Shown here in pieces: positions 33,454-42,991 of a DNA stretch of 64,000 nucleotides. Origin of the DNA: Flavobacterium restrictum (GTDB lineage Bacteria > Bacteroidota > Bacteroidia > Flavobacteriales > Flavobacteriaceae); the NCBI RefSeq assembly GCF_007097245.1, contig NZ_VJZT01000014.1, positions 1-64,000 of the forward strand. The letters are read 5' to 3'. The notes beneath the pieces were generated by a model, which was not told the DNA's origin, ran no database searches, and saw only the letters and a list, made by a program, of their open reading frames with translations. Each line of letters opens with the position of its first letter. Within the stretch, counting starts at the first letter, position 1. The position numbers and the translations under genes are program-made.

Positions 33454-33801
33454 TTATAGGTTTTGGATAGATTTAACTTTTGGATATGGAGTTGCTTTTT
33501 TGCGTAATTTTTGTTGTTGTTCCATAACCATCATTGGACTAATTTGAGGCCCTTCCATTAAAGAGCTTAACAAATCAAGCTTTTCTAGCGCACGAAGTAA
33601 CTGAATCAAAGTTATCAAATTAATAGCCTTACCCGTTTCCATACGACTTATAGTAACTCTATTCACGCCAGAACGTTCAGAAAGTTCTTCTTGCGATATA
33701 TTTTTATTCAAACGCATTTGTTTAACACTTGAACAAAGCGTTGCAACAATAGCATTATCAGTCATGCCGTACCAATTTTTATAGTAACTTAATTGTTCCA
33801 T
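33454..33801 (-). CDS. hipB: HipB-type XRE antitoxin
   Basis: 115 aa. HTH domain at about 22-78 (VKQMRLNKNISQEELSERSG, then VNRVTISRMETGKAINLITL). It should repress its own operon and bind HipA. The C-terminal tail (KKATPYPKVKSIQNL) is basic. A 25-bp palindrome lies 38 bp upstream of the start codon and covers a TAAATTTG element, a natural operator. It forms an operon with hipA on the minus strand. Confidence 0.9.
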   Translation of the reverse strand: MEQLSYYKNWYGMTDNAIVATLCSSVKQMRLNKNISQEELSERSGVNRVTISRMETGKAINLITLIQLLRALEKLDLLSSLMEGPQISPMMVMEQQQKLRKKATPYPKVKSIQNL

Positions 33802-33838
33802 TATGTCTATATTTTATACTTATTGAATTATATATGCT

Positions 33839-33863
33839 ACAAATTTAATTCTATTAAATTTGT
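33839..33863 (-). promoter_or_regulatory. hipBA operator-promoter palindrome
   Basis: ACAAATTTAAT and ATTAAATTTGT flank TCT, giving perfect 11-bp arms. Each arm contains the -7-like TAAATTTG on one strand (minus strand: 33847-33840). HipB bound here would block transcription. No clear -33 TTG is seen. Confidence 0.6.
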
Positions 33864-33979
33864 AATCACCATTTATTTTATTTTATTTTCAAAAATTAAA
33901 TAAGTTAATACTTCGCTCTAGCCTGTTATTTCTTCAAAATAAATTTAATTTCGTATAAAATACTCCTAAATTATAAAAA

Positions 33980-35668
33980 ATGCGTTGGACTCTCAAACCT
34001 AAACCTTCCGAAGAAAAAGTAAAACAATTGGCGCAAGCCTTGAATGTGGAAGATTTTGTAGCTACCTTATTAGTTCAAAGAGGGATTGGAACATTTGAAG
34101 ATGCCAAACACTTTTTTCGTCCTACATTAGCTAATTTACACGATCCTTATCTCATGAAAGATATGGAAAAAGCAGTTTCTCGTATCGAAAAAGCAATAGC
34201 CAATCAAGAAAATATTTTGGTTTTTGGCGATTATGATGTAGACGGAACAACAGCAGTTTCGTTAGTTTCTTCTTATCTAAAAAGCTATTACCCCAATGTA
34301 GCCACTTATATACCAGACCGATACGATGAGGGTTACGGTATTTCTTTCAAAGGAATTGACTTTGCTGATGACAATGATTTCTCCTTAATAATTGCCTTGG
34401 ATTGCGGTATAAAGTCAATCGATCATGTGGCCTACGCCAAAGAGCGAAATATTGATTTCATCATTTGTGACCACCACAGACCTGGAGCATTTTTGCCCGA
34501 AGCAATTGCCGTTCTAGACCCAAAAAGAGCGGATTGCAACTATCCTTATGATGAACTATGTGGCTGTGGGATTGGTTTTAAATTGATTCAGGCTTTAGGC
34601 AAAAATAGAAATCAAACCATTACCGATTTAATTTCCTATTTGGATTTAGTCGCTGCAGCAATCGCAGCCGATATTGTTCCAATGACTGGAGAAAACAGGG
34701 TTTTAGCCTACTTTGGTTTGCAAGTCATTAATGCAAATCCAAGGCCCGGAATCAAGGCCATGACACACCAATTAAAAAAACAAACACTCGATATCACCGA
34801 TGTCGTTTTTATCATTGCGCCCAGAATAAATGCAGCAGGAAGAATAAAACACGGAAATCATGCTGTGGAATTATTAACCGAATTTGATTTTGAACAAGCC
34901 CAACAATTTGCTGCAGAAATCGAAGCTTACAATACAGAACGCAAAGATTTAGACAAACTGATTACCCAAGAAGCACTGCTACAAATTGAGGATAATCAGG
35001 AACAAAAAAGATTTACTTCGGTCGTGTTTCAAGAAAACTGGCATAAAGGTGTTATCGGAATTGTAGCTTCTCGATTGATAGAAACGTATTATAGACCTAC
35101 CTTGGTTTTTACAAAAAGTGGCGATAAATATGCTGCTTCGGCTCGCTCCGTTAAAGGTTTTGATGTGTATAATGCACTTGAAGCTTGTTCGGAGCATTTG
35201 GAACAATTTGGCGGACACATGTATGCCGCAGGAATGACATTAAAGGCTGAAAATTATCAAAAATTCAAAAATGCATTTGAAAAAATAGTGCAAGAGACTA
35301 TTCATCCCGACCAATTAATTCCCGAAATTGCCATTGATACCGAAATTAATTTTACAGCTATAACTCCAAAACTAACTCGAATTTTAAAACAATTTGAACC
35401 TTTTGGACCACAAAATATGACTCCCATTTTCTTAACAAAAAACATAAAAGACACAGGTTACGGAAAACCGATGGGGAAAGAAGAGGAACACATTAAACTT
35501 TTTGTAAAACAAAACAATTCAGAAGGTATTGCCGCAATTGGTTTTGGCTTGGGAGCTAAATTTGATTTAACAACAAATAAAAAACCATTTGATGCTTTGT
35601 ATTGCATCGATGAAAATGAATGGAATGACAAAATTTCCATTCAATTACGATTAAAAGACATTCAGTAA
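33980..35668 (+). CDS. recJ: Single-stranded-DNA-specific exonuclease RecJ
   Basis: 562 aa. Degrades single-stranded DNA 5' to 3' in recombination and mismatch repair. DHH-family motifs are present: FGDYDVDGTTAVSLV at about 83, ALDCGIKS near 138, CDHHRPG near 163, and the DHHA1 motif CSEHLEQFGGHMYAAGMTL near 395-413. The length is normal for RecJ of Bacteroidota. It is followed by an MFS gene after 2 nt, probably in the same transcript. Confidence 0.96.
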   Translation: MRWTLKPKPSEEKVKQLAQALNVEDFVATLLVQRGIGTFEDAKHFFRPTLANLHDPYLMKDMEKAVSRIEKAIANQENILVFGDYDVDGTTAVSLVSSYLKSYYPNVATYIPDRYDEGYGISFKGIDFADDNDFSLIIALDCGIKSIDHVAYAKERNIDFIICDHHRPGAFLPEAIAVLDPKRADCNYPYDELCGCGIGFKLIQALGKNRNQTITDLISYLDLVAAAIAADIVPMTGENRVLAYFGLQVINANPRPGIKAMTHQLKKQTLDITDVVFIIAPRINAAGRIKHGNHAVELLTEFDFEQAQQFAAEIEAYNTERKDLDKLITQEALLQIEDNQEQKRFTSVVFQENWHKGVIGIVASRLIETYYRPTLVFTKSGDKYAASARSVKGFDVYNALEACSEHLEQFGGHMYAAGMTLKAENYQKFKNAFEKIVQETIHPDQLIPEIAIDTEINFTAITPKLTRILKQFEPFGPQNMTPIFLTKNIKDTGYGKPMGKEEEHIKLFVKQNNSEGIAAIGFGLGAKFDLTTNKKPFDALYCIDENEWNDKISIQLRLKDIQ

Positions 35669-35670
35669 AT

Positions 35671-36939
35671 ATGAAAAAAAACGATCCTTACGCAGCCTTA
35701 CGATACCGTGAATTCAATGTTTTTTTGCTTTTGCGTTTTGCCATGGTTTTTGCTTGGTCTATGCAATTTATTATCATTGAATGGCAAGTTTACAGTTTAA
35801 CCAAAAACCCCCTTTCATTAGGAATTATTGGTTTAATGGAAATTATTCCAGCCATTTCAATGGCCCTATTTGCGGGACATATTGTAGATCAAAAAGAAAA
35901 AAAGGGATTGCTTTTAAAATGCATTTTAGGATTTTCGGTAATTAGCTTTGGGTTATTCTTACTGACTTGGCCGGTAATTGTAACCGGTATTTCGACCCAC
36001 ACTATTTTATATTCCATCTACTTTTTGGTATTTCTAGGCGGATTAGTCCGTGCTTTTTTGGGGCCAACGATATTTTCCCTTTTAGCCTTAATTGTTCCTA
36101 AAAAAAGCTATCCAAATGCAGCGACATGGAGCAGTTCCGTTTGGCAAATCGGCTCTGTTTTAGGACCTGCTGTTGCTGGTTTCTCCATTACTTGGATAGG
36201 CGTCCATTGGTCAATGTGTTTGGTGTTTGGCTTTTCGATTTTTGCACTGACTGCTTTATCCCAAATTGCAACTAAACCCATTTTGAATCCTAAAATTGGC
36301 GAACCCATTATGGAAAGTTTAAAAGAAGGTGTGAAATTTGTTTTCCAAAACAAAACGATTTTAGGTGCTTTGTCTTTGGATATGATAGCTGTCTTATTTG
36401 GTGGAGCAGTTGCTCTATTGCCTGTTTTTGCACAAGATATTTTAAAAGTTGGTCCCGAAGGATTTGGAGTATTGAGAGCTGCGCCAGCAGTTGGTGCTTT
36501 TTTAACCCTTATTCTTTCAGCCTATATTCCTTTTACTAAAAATGCAGGAATGAAATTATTAGCTGCAATTTTTGCTTTTGGGATATGTATTATTGTCTTT
36601 GGACTTTCCACTATTTTTTGGTTATCTGTTGCAGCCTTATTTTTGAGTGGTGTTTTTGATGGTATTTCGGTGGTAATACGCCAAACTATTTTACAACTCA
36701 AAACCCCAGATCATATGAGGGGTCGTGTTGCAGCTGTAAATTCTATTTTTGTAGGTTCCTCTAATGAATTGGGTGCTTTTGAAAGCGGATTAACTGCCAA
36801 ATTAATGGGTGCCGTTACCGCAGTAGTTTTTGGCGGAAGCATGACACTGATAACCGTTTTTATAACTGGAGCACTATCCCCAACTTTTAGACAATTAGAT
36901 TTACAAAAAGAGGTTGATGCCCATGAAAATGGAGAGTAA
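35671..36939 (+). CDS. MFS transporter (EntS/MFS_3 type)
   Basis: 422 aa, about twelve membrane helices. The major-facilitator family of enterobactin-exporter-like proteins: YREFNVFLLLRFAMVFAWSM at the start, GHIVDQKEKKGLL (the loop 2-3 motif) near 70, and RGRVAAVNSIFVGSSNELG near 350, which is typical of this branch. The substrate cannot be told; members export siderophores or drugs. The start is 2 nt after recJ. Confidence 0.9.
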   Translation: MKKNDPYAALRYREFNVFLLLRFAMVFAWSMQFIIIEWQVYSLTKNPLSLGIIGLMEIIPAISMALFAGHIVDQKEKKGLLLKCILGFSVISFGLFLLTWPVIVTGISTHTILYSIYFLVFLGGLVRAFLGPTIFSLLALIVPKKSYPNAATWSSSVWQIGSVLGPAVAGFSITWIGVHWSMCLVFGFSIFALTALSQIATKPILNPKIGEPIMESLKEGVKFVFQNKTILGALSLDMIAVLFGGAVALLPVFAQDILKVGPEGFGVLRAAPAVGAFLTLILSAYIPFTKNAGMKLLAAIFAFGICIIVFGLSTIFWLSVAALFLSGVFDGISVVIRQTILQLKTPDHMRGRVAAVNSIFVGSSNELGAFESGLTAKLMGAVTAVVFGGSMTLITVFITGALSPTFRQLDLQKEVDAHENGE

Positions 36940-36974
36940 AAACACAATGGTTGTTTATTTGGCTTGGAGATGAA

Positions 36975-37733
36975 TTAAGAAGTATATTTTTTAATCTCCA
37001 AATTTTCTCCGTCAAAAACGCCATAGGTAAAATAACTAATCCAATCGCCAAGATTTACATATTCGGCATTTTTGCCAACGGTTACTTTCATCGGTAAGTG
37101 TCGGTGACCGAAAATAAGGTAATTGTAGTGTTTGGTTTCCAGTTTTCTTTTGGAATATAAAATAAGCCATTCATTGTCTTCTCCAAGAAATTTTACATCT
37201 TCATCACCCGAAATGAGTTTGTTTTTTACGGAAAGGTATTGTGCTAGTCCAACCCCAATATCGGGGTGAAGCCATCTAAAAAGCCATTTTGAAAACGGAT
37301 TGGTAAATACTTTTTTCATTCGTTTGTAGCCCATATCGCCAGGTCCTTTTCCGTCCCCGTGACCAATAAGAAAGGTCTTTTCTCCAAAAGTAAATTCTTG
37401 ATTGTCGTGATAAACAGGAATATTCAATTCTTTTTGAAAATAATCTTCCATCCATAAATCATGATTCCCTACGAAGAAATAAATAGGAATTCCACTATCT
37501 CGAATTTCAGCAAGTTTGCCTAAAACGCGCACAAATCCTTTGGGAACTACGGTTTTATATTCGAACCAAAAATCGAATAAATCCCCTAATAAAAAAATAG
37601 CTTCAGCATCTTTTTTCACTTCGTCAAGCCAAGCCACAAATTTTTGTTCTCTGGGAAAACTTAATTCGGGAGTTGGTGCACCAAAATGTTGGTCGGATGC
37701 AAAATATATTTTTTTGTTGTGGGGTAGTTGCAT
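36975..37733 (-). CDS. lpxH: UDP-2,3-diacylglucosamine diphosphatase
   Basis: 252 aa. Cleaves UDP-2,3-diacylglucosamine to lipid X in lipid A synthesis at the cytoplasmic membrane. The metallophosphoesterase motifs are in order: SDQHFG (about 13), GDLFDFWFEY (about 46), GNHDLWMEDY (about 93), GHGDGKGP (about 125) and GHRHLP (about 214). The family usually has SDLH; here SDQHFG, as is common in Bacteroidota. It is 23 bp downstream of queD on the same strand. Confidence 0.93.
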   Translation of the reverse strand: MQLPHNKKIYFASDQHFGAPTPELSFPREQKFVAWLDEVKKDAEAIFLLGDLFDFWFEYKTVVPKGFVRVLGKLAEIRDSGIPIYFFVGNHDLWMEDYFQKELNIPVYHDNQEFTFGEKTFLIGHGDGKGPGDMGYKRMKKVFTNPFSKWLFRWLHPDIGVGLAQYLSVKNKLISGDEDVKFLGEDNEWLILYSKRKLETKHYNYLIFGHRHLPMKVTVGKNAEYVNLGDWISYFTYGVFDGENLEIKKYTS

Positions 37734-37756
37734 GAAGCTAAAATAGGAATTTAAAA

Positions 37757-38209
37757 TTACAAATTATCACTTGCAAACCATTCTGCAAAAGAGGATTCTG
37801 TTTCTTGTAGTTTTAAGGAAAAAAGCTTGATTCCATCTGGCAATCTATTACTAATTCTTTGTGAAAAATCCACAACCATGTTTTCGCTTGTGGGTTGATA
37901 ATCAACAAGAATTACATGGTGACCGCGTTCTTTTAATTCTTTGGCCAATTCTATATGCGGTGTGGTTTCATTAAATACGGTAGCGTGATCAAACTGATCT
38001 ACAATTTCTTCTTTTACTATTTTTTTCAAATCAGTAAAATCAATGACCATTCCAAATTTTACATTGTTTCTATCGGTTATTGGGGAGCCAATTACGGTAA
38101 CGGATAATTTATAGCTGTGTCCGTGTACATTTTTACATTTTCCATCATAGCCATAAAGGGCGTGACCGGTTTCGAAACTGAATTTTTTGGTAATTCGGAT
38201 ATTGCTCAT
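37757..38209 (-). CDS. queD: 6-carboxy-5,6,7,8-tetrahydropterin synthase
   Basis: 150 aa. Converts dihydroneopterin triphosphate to carboxytetrahydropterin in the queuosine pathway. Zinc His ligands are seen in FETGHALYGYDGKC and NVHGHSYKL, with the catalytic Cys in GKCKNVHG and the second-half motif DHATVFNE near 75. Normal length for QueD. queG, of the same pathway, is at 15297 in this window. Confidence 0.94.
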   Translation of the reverse strand: MSNIRITKKFSFETGHALYGYDGKCKNVHGHSYKLSVTVIGSPITDRNNVKFGMVIDFTDLKKIVKEEIVDQFDHATVFNETTPHIELAKELKERGHHVILVDYQPTSENMVVDFSQRISNRLPDGIKLFSLKLQETESSFAEWFASDNL

Positions 38210-38289
38210 TTGGATTTTATTTTGGTTGCAAATTTAGCAAATTGTTATGAGAAATGAGATGTAAATCTTGGTATTCAGATTCCACTGCT

Positions 38290-38379
38290 GCCTAGCCCTG
38301 ATTTCCAATTGCTTTCGCAATTACCTATTGTGGCAGGGTTCGCCACAATAGATATAACGGACAGCAGGAAATAGCTCCT
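38290..38379. repeat. Interspersed hairpin repeat, copy B
   Basis: Head GCCTAGCCCTGA and tail TAACGGACAGCAGGAAATAG followed by CTCCT match copy A at 12339. The middle has a perfect 10-bp hairpin, CTATTGTGGC (38325-38334) with GCCACAATAG (38342-38351). It lies between the start of queD and the end of the enoyl-CoA hydratase gene. Confidence 0.65.
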
Positions 38380-38386
38380 AAAAAAA

Positions 38387-39154
38387 TTACTTTTTGAATT
38401 GAGACAATGCCTTTTTGGTAAAATCGGACAGCACTAATTTTCCAGAAATGGCGGCCCGTTCAGGCAACAATGTTTCCCAATGATGGGTGTCTTGCCAAAG
38501 GACTTTTTTCATTTCGAGTAGTGCTTGTGGATTGTAGCTGGTTAATTGGGTGCAAAAATCGGATACGGCGTTATCGAGTGCTGAAATGGTTTCGAAAACG
38601 GAGGCGTAGAGCCCTTTGTCTTTGGCCCAATGGGCGGTTTTCCATTCGTGAGCAGCCAAAGTCATTTGGGTTACCGCTGTTTTTCCAATTTTTCGAGATA
38701 CGGCAGGTTCTATGACAAATGGCCCAATTCCGATGGCTAATTCGGATAGTTTTATGGAGGCATCTTGGGTTGCTAGAACATAATCGCAAGCAGCTGCAAT
38801 TCCAACTCCACCACCTATTGCTTTTCCTTGAATGCGTCCTACAATTAATTTTGGACAGGTTCGCATGGCATTAATTAAGTTGGCAAATCCTGAAAAAAAT
38901 GCGGTTCCTTGTTCTTGATTTGAAATAAGCAACAGTTCATCAAACGAGGCTCCAGCGCAAAAAACCCCTGTGCCAGTACTCTTTATAAGCAGTATCAAAA
39001 CCGCTGGATTGACTGCTAATTCTTGGATTTCATGGGTTAGGCGTGCTAATAATTCAGCTGGAAACGAATTGCTTGCCGGATGCCCAAACTCAAGGATTGC
39101 CATTTTATTTTCGATAGTGATCAGAAGTGATCCTCTTGAATTGTGTAGTGCCAT
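38387..39154 (-). CDS. Enoyl-CoA hydratase/isomerase family protein
   Basis: 255 aa, crotonase fold. The oxyanion-hole regions are seen as FCAGASFDEL (about 64-73) and GKAIGGGVGIAAACDYVLA (about 109-127), and LSELAIGIGPFVIEP (about 137) carries a Glu in the active-site region. The C-terminal helices are complete. This sequence type resembles the methylglutaconyl-CoA hydratase-like members found in Bacteroidota (leucine degradation), but the substrate cannot be fixed from sequence alone. No other degradation genes lie beside it. Confidence 0.88.
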   Translation of the reverse strand: MALHNSRGSLLITIENKMAILEFGHPASNSFPAELLARLTHEIQELAVNPAVLILLIKSTGTGVFCAGASFDELLLISNQEQGTAFFSGFANLINAMRTCPKLIVGRIQGKAIGGGVGIAAACDYVLATQDASIKLSELAIGIGPFVIEPAVSRKIGKTAVTQMTLAAHEWKTAHWAKDKGLYASVFETISALDNAVSDFCTQLTSYNPQALLEMKKVLWQDTHHWETLLPERAAISGKLVLSDFTKKALSQFKK

Positions 39155-39238
39155 AGCATGGATTTTGATGTAAAGTTAAAAAAAGTAAAGGAGGGTTTTG
39201 CTTTTTTTTGAAATACTATGGATTTGTAAATTTTAAAT

Positions 39239-39270
39239 TTGCTTTTTGGGATATAATTATGTTATATTTG
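39239..39270 (+). promoter_or_regulatory. tRNA-Ala promoter
   Basis: TTG (39239-39241), a 21-nt spacer and TATATTTG (39263-39270) match the Bacteroidota consensus. The tRNA begins 12 bp later. Confidence 0.65.
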
Positions 39271-39281
39271 CGCCCTGCAAT

Positions 39282-39355
39282 GGGGGATTAGCTCATTTGG
39301 CTAGAGCGCTTGCCTGGCAGGCAAGAGGTGGTCGGTTCGAATCCGATATTCTCCA
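39282..39355 (+). tRNA. tRNA-Ala (anticodon GGC)
   Basis: A full cloverleaf of 74 nt. Acceptor GGGGGAT/ATTCTCC (with two G-U pairs), D-arm GCTC/GAGC, anticodon stem CTTGC/GCAAG with loop CTGGCAG (anticodon GGC), T-arm GTCGG/CCGAT with TTCGAAT, discriminator A. CCA is not encoded. A terminator follows 22 bp later. Confidence 0.96.
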
Positions 39356-39377
39356 CAAAATTATTTCATTATGAATT

Positions 39378-39412
39378 AAACCCTTAAAATCAGTTTATTT
39401 TAAGGGTTTTTT
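39378..39412 (+). terminator. Intrinsic terminator after tRNA-Ala
   Basis: AAACCCTTAAAAT pairs with ATTTTAAGGGTTT over a 6-nt loop, followed by a T run. Confidence 0.85.
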
Positions 39413-39805
39413 ATTTCGAAAAAAGTGACTTATTGCAATCCGCTATTTCAACTTACGATAGTTTGTAAAAAAAAACATGTTTTGTTTTTACAATTTTTAG
39501 AAAAAAAGAAACATAACATTATGGTAACAATTAAAAAATATTCAATTAACCCGTACTGTTTTTGTTTATTTATTTTTGCAAATTATAAACCAATATATTG
39601 ATTATCAATTCAAAATAATTCACATCCACACTATTCAATCCCATTTAGGGTTGTGCATTTCATTTAAGAACATTAGCTTTGTTACCTGTATTTAAAGTTG
39701 ATTTTCTTGAAATTTTAGAAAACAATGAAATCAAATTCACTTTTATACGTTCCTAAACAAGCTTTTAGTACAACTATCATAACCTTTGATGCTAATTAAA
39801 ATCAA
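39413..39805. other. Leader region of the polysaccharide export genes
   Basis: About 390 bp without a gene. The first 230 bp are AT-rich with no feature that I can name. The operon promoter is at 39651-39681, and the remaining 120 bp would be an untranslated leader of the first gene, without a recognisable riboswitch or hairpin attenuator. Confidence 0.6.
39651..39681 (+). promoter_or_regulatory. Promoter of the wza-wzc unit
   Basis: TTG (39651-39653), a 20-nt spacer and TAGCTTTG (39674-39681) match the Bacteroidota consensus. The predicted leader before ATG 39806 is about 115 nt. Confidence 0.65.
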
Positions 39806-40546
39806 ATGACCCACAAACAAAATTATTTGTTCTTCCTATTTTTAGGGCTTATACTACTGTGTTCTTGTTCTTCAAAAAAAGAGATGCTCTATTTTAGCGA
39901 TGTTGATGTGACAACTCAAGACAAAATTGTTTTTTCGCCAAGTACCATTCGACCTAATGATATATTGAGTATTGTTATTTCGTCCAGCACACCAGAGCTA
40001 GCGGTAATGTACAATCAAAACACTACTCCAGCAACGGGTTATCTAGTTTCATTAGACGGCATGATTACGCTGCCTGTTTTAGGGAAAATAAAAGCGCAAG
40101 ATCTAACGCTTATGGATCTCGAAAACGTTTTGGCAAAAACGCTCATAGACGGAAAACATCTGGCGAATCCTATTGTAACTGTTCGCTTACTAAATGCAAA
40201 ATTCACTGTTTTGGGTGAAGTAAATAACCCTGGTACCTACCCTTTTAGCGAACAGAACATTAGTATTCTTCAAGCTTTAGGCTATGCTGGCGACTTAACT
40301 ATACATGGCAAAAGACAGGATTTATTGATTATTAGAGAAGAAAACAACAGCAAAACCTACATGAGAATTGACATGACCTCTAAAAAATGGTTTGATTCTC
40401 CATATTACTACATCAAACCAAATGATGTGATTTATGTGAATCCAAATGATGCCAAGGTAAAATCAGCTGGCTACATAAGCTCTGTTGGCGGCTTATTGGG
40501 ATTGATTTCGATTGCGTTATCGACCTTTTTAATACTAACAAAATAA
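39806..40546 (+). CDS. Wza-like polysaccharide export lipoprotein
   Basis: 246 aa. A lipoprotein signal (LILLCSCSS, lipid-modified Cys about 21-23) is followed by the polysaccharide export domain (about 45-130: RPNDILSIVISSSTPELAVM, LVSLDGMITLPVLGKIKAQD), a SLBB-like segment (about 135-220: FTVLGEVNNPGTYPF, ILQALGYAGDLT, IKPNDVIYVNP) and a C-terminal hydrophobic helix (about 225-244). It forms the outer-membrane channel for the exopolysaccharide or capsule made by the minus-strand genes. It is paired with the Wzc-like gene 9 bp downstream. Confidence 0.93.
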   Translation: MTHKQNYLFFLFLGLILLCSCSSKKEMLYFSDVDVTTQDKIVFSPSTIRPNDILSIVISSSTPELAVMYNQNTTPATGYLVSLDGMITLPVLGKIKAQDLTLMDLENVLAKTLIDGKHLANPIVTVRLLNAKFTVLGEVNNPGTYPFSEQNISILQALGYAGDLTIHGKRQDLLIIREENNSKTYMRIDMTSKKWFDSPYYYIKPNDVIYVNPNDAKVKSAGYISSVGGLLGLISIALSTFLILTK

Positions 40547-40555
40547 CAATCCCCA

Positions 40556-42928
40556 TTGGAAAGTAAAGAAAATAATTTCAATATAAAGCAGGAAATACTT
40601 AAATACCTATCGTATTGGAAATGGATTGTTTTATCAATAACTATTGCGCTTCTGGCTTCGTTTTTTTATTTACGCTACGCCAATAACATTTACCACACCG
40701 CAGCCCAAATTAAAATTCTTGACAATCAAGATGCTGCATTTAAATTACCTAGTGATAACATGTCGATTTTTGGCAGAGATGAAATCAATTTGCAGAACGA
40801 AATGGTTATCATGAAATCATCGCGTATCATTGGTACCGTTGTAGACAGTTTGAATTTAACCACCGAAATTTATGCGGTGGGGAACATCAAATCTATTGAA
40901 ATGTGGAAAAATGCTCCGTTCCGAGTGGTTTGGGCAACCGAAAAAGATTCATTGGCAACCAAACAAACGGCTTTTCAAATACAATTAACCGCAAACGGCT
41001 ACCAGATTAAAGGCGAGAATAAAGAATATAAATTTGGCGAAACCAATTTTGAAACAGCAGTGCCCTGTAAAATAATATTGAAAAACGCAAAGGCATTACA
41101 CAATAAAAAAGGAAGCACGTACCTCATTAGTCTCAAAACTCGAAAAAGTGCAATACAAGCCATTTCGAACAGCATTACTATTGATTATGTTGCCAAACAA
41201 AGTGACATTTTGAGTCTTTCGCTGAATGGCTTAAATCAAGAAAAAATAAATGCAGTTGTCAACACCTTGATTGCGGTTTTCAATCAAGATGGGATAGAAG
41301 ACAGGCAATTGGTCTCCAAAAAAACAATAGAATTTGTAGACGAACGCTTTAAGTTTCTCTTCAATGATTTGGATTCGATTGAGACGTCCAAAGCGAATTA
41401 CAAAAAAGAGAAAGAAATTAGTTATGTAGCAGCAGATGCAGGTGTATTGATGCAAAACAACTACGACTCTAAATCAAAATTAGAGACAGCAAATACCCAA
41501 ATTGCGTTATCGAAATTGATGATGAATGCCGTAAATGCAACTAAATCATTTGAATTATTACCCGCTAACATTGGTATCGAAAATGGAGAAGTAAATGGTT
41601 TGATTGCCAGTTATAACGAAGAAGTTTTAAAACGTAATAAACTACTAACTTCTGGCGGGGGCGAATCGAATCCATTGGTCAAAGAAACTTCAAATGGTGC
41701 TTTACAAATAAAAAATAACATCAAAACCTCACTTCTTGGCTACCAAAATGTATTGCAATTAAACCGTGACGAAGCCAATAGAATCACAAATACCGACAAA
41801 GAAAAATACAGTAAAGTTCCCTTCAACGAAAAAGGGGTACACGCTATAGAACGCCAACAATCCATAAAAGAATCACTTTACATTTTATTATTACAAAAAA
41901 GAGAAGAAGCCGCTATCAATTTGGCCATTATCAATCCCTCAATAAAAGTGGTCGATTACGCCAACTTTTCGGAATTGCCAATTGCTCCTGAACGCAAAAT
42001 AATTTTCATCACAGCATTGCTTATTGGATTATTACTTCCTATTGTGGCCATTTATGTTTTCTATTTATTTGATAATAAAATCAATACCAAAGATGATTTA
42101 GAACGGCTTATACCAGAAATTCCCGTAGTAGCCGAAATCCCTTTTATAGAAAATGAAAATAAAACAATACAGTTTTTGGACCGATCGATTCTCTCTGAAT
42201 CGTTTAGAATCCTGCGAACGAACATTAATTACATCAGCCCAATAACAAGCAAAGGTGCCGTTCTATTTGTAACTTCTACCATCAAAGGCGAAGGAAAAAC
42301 ATTTGTGTCATTAAATTTAGCGATAACCCTTTCGACACTTGGAAAAAAAGTAATCCTCATAGGTGCCGATTTAAGAAACCCTCAATTACACAAAAAATTA
42401 GACATCGAAAGACCCAATTTGAGAGGCGTTAGCAACTACTTGTATGATAAAAATACCCGTATTGATGACATCCGAATGAATTATTCGACCGAAACAAATT
42501 TGAATTTCGACATCATCTTTTCAGGAACTATTCCGCCAAATCCAGCCGAATTATTATCAAACGGGCGATTTGAAATGTTGTTGAATGAAATAAAAACCGA
42601 TTACGATTACATCATTGTAGATACCGCACCAACGCTATTAGTGGCGGACACCACGCTTATTACCCATCTTGCGGATACGGTACTTTATGTAACTCGCGCT
42701 AATTATACCGAAAAAAAATTACTCAAGTTCATTGCCACTTTAAAGAATTTGAATGCCATCAAAAACATGGGACTTATTTTGAATAATGTTGGGCAAAACA
42801 AAGGCTATGGCTACAGCTATTCCTATAATTACGGCTATGGATACGGCTATGATAATGATGCTATAAAAAATACTACGCTCGGATTTAAAATAAAAAAACA
42901 ATACCGAAAATTATTCCAGAAATCGTAG
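40556..42928 (+). CDS. Wzc-like polysaccharide co-polymerase / BY-kinase
   Basis: 790 aa. The N-terminal Wzz domain with its first membrane helix (WIVLSITIALLASFFYLRY, about 23-41), a long periplasmic coiled-coil part with a GNVR-like region, a second helix (about 478-500) and a cytoplasmic tyrosine-kinase domain. Walker A-like TSTIKGEGKTFVSLNLAI near 578, Walker A' ILIGADLRNPQLHK near 600 and the D-loop DYIIVDTAPT near 685 are present. The tail has a Tyr cluster (YGYSYSYNYGYGYGY), the autophosphorylation site. It controls chain length and export. The start is a TTG at 40556; the frame has no ATG before residue 60, so TTG is nearly certain. It converges on the cluster at 42992. Confidence 0.93.
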   Translation: MESKENNFNIKQEILKYLSYWKWIVLSITIALLASFFYLRYANNIYHTAAQIKILDNQDAAFKLPSDNMSIFGRDEINLQNEMVIMKSSRIIGTVVDSLNLTTEIYAVGNIKSIEMWKNAPFRVVWATEKDSLATKQTAFQIQLTANGYQIKGENKEYKFGETNFETAVPCKIILKNAKALHNKKGSTYLISLKTRKSAIQAISNSITIDYVAKQSDILSLSLNGLNQEKINAVVNTLIAVFNQDGIEDRQLVSKKTIEFVDERFKFLFNDLDSIETSKANYKKEKEISYVAADAGVLMQNNYDSKSKLETANTQIALSKLMMNAVNATKSFELLPANIGIENGEVNGLIASYNEEVLKRNKLLTSGGGESNPLVKETSNGALQIKNNIKTSLLGYQNVLQLNRDEANRITNTDKEKYSKVPFNEKGVHAIERQQSIKESLYILLLQKREEAAINLAIINPSIKVVDYANFSELPIAPERKIIFITALLIGLLLPIVAIYVFYLFDNKINTKDDLERLIPEIPVVAEIPFIENENKTIQFLDRSILSESFRILRTNINYISPITSKGAVLFVTSTIKGEGKTFVSLNLAITLSTLGKKVILIGADLRNPQLHKKLDIERPNLRGVSNYLYDKNTRIDDIRMNYSTETNLNFDIIFSGTIPPNPAELLSNGRFEMLLNEIKTDYDYIIVDTAPTLLVADTTLITHLADTVLYVTRANYTEKKLLKFIATLKNLNAIKNMGLILNNVGQNKGYGYSYSYNYGYGYGYDNDAIKNTTLGFKIKKQYRKLFQKS

Positions 42929-42991
42929 GTTTAATTACAAAATACTCCCAAAAAAGCACCGGAATTGTAACCTAAAATTTAAACACTGGTA

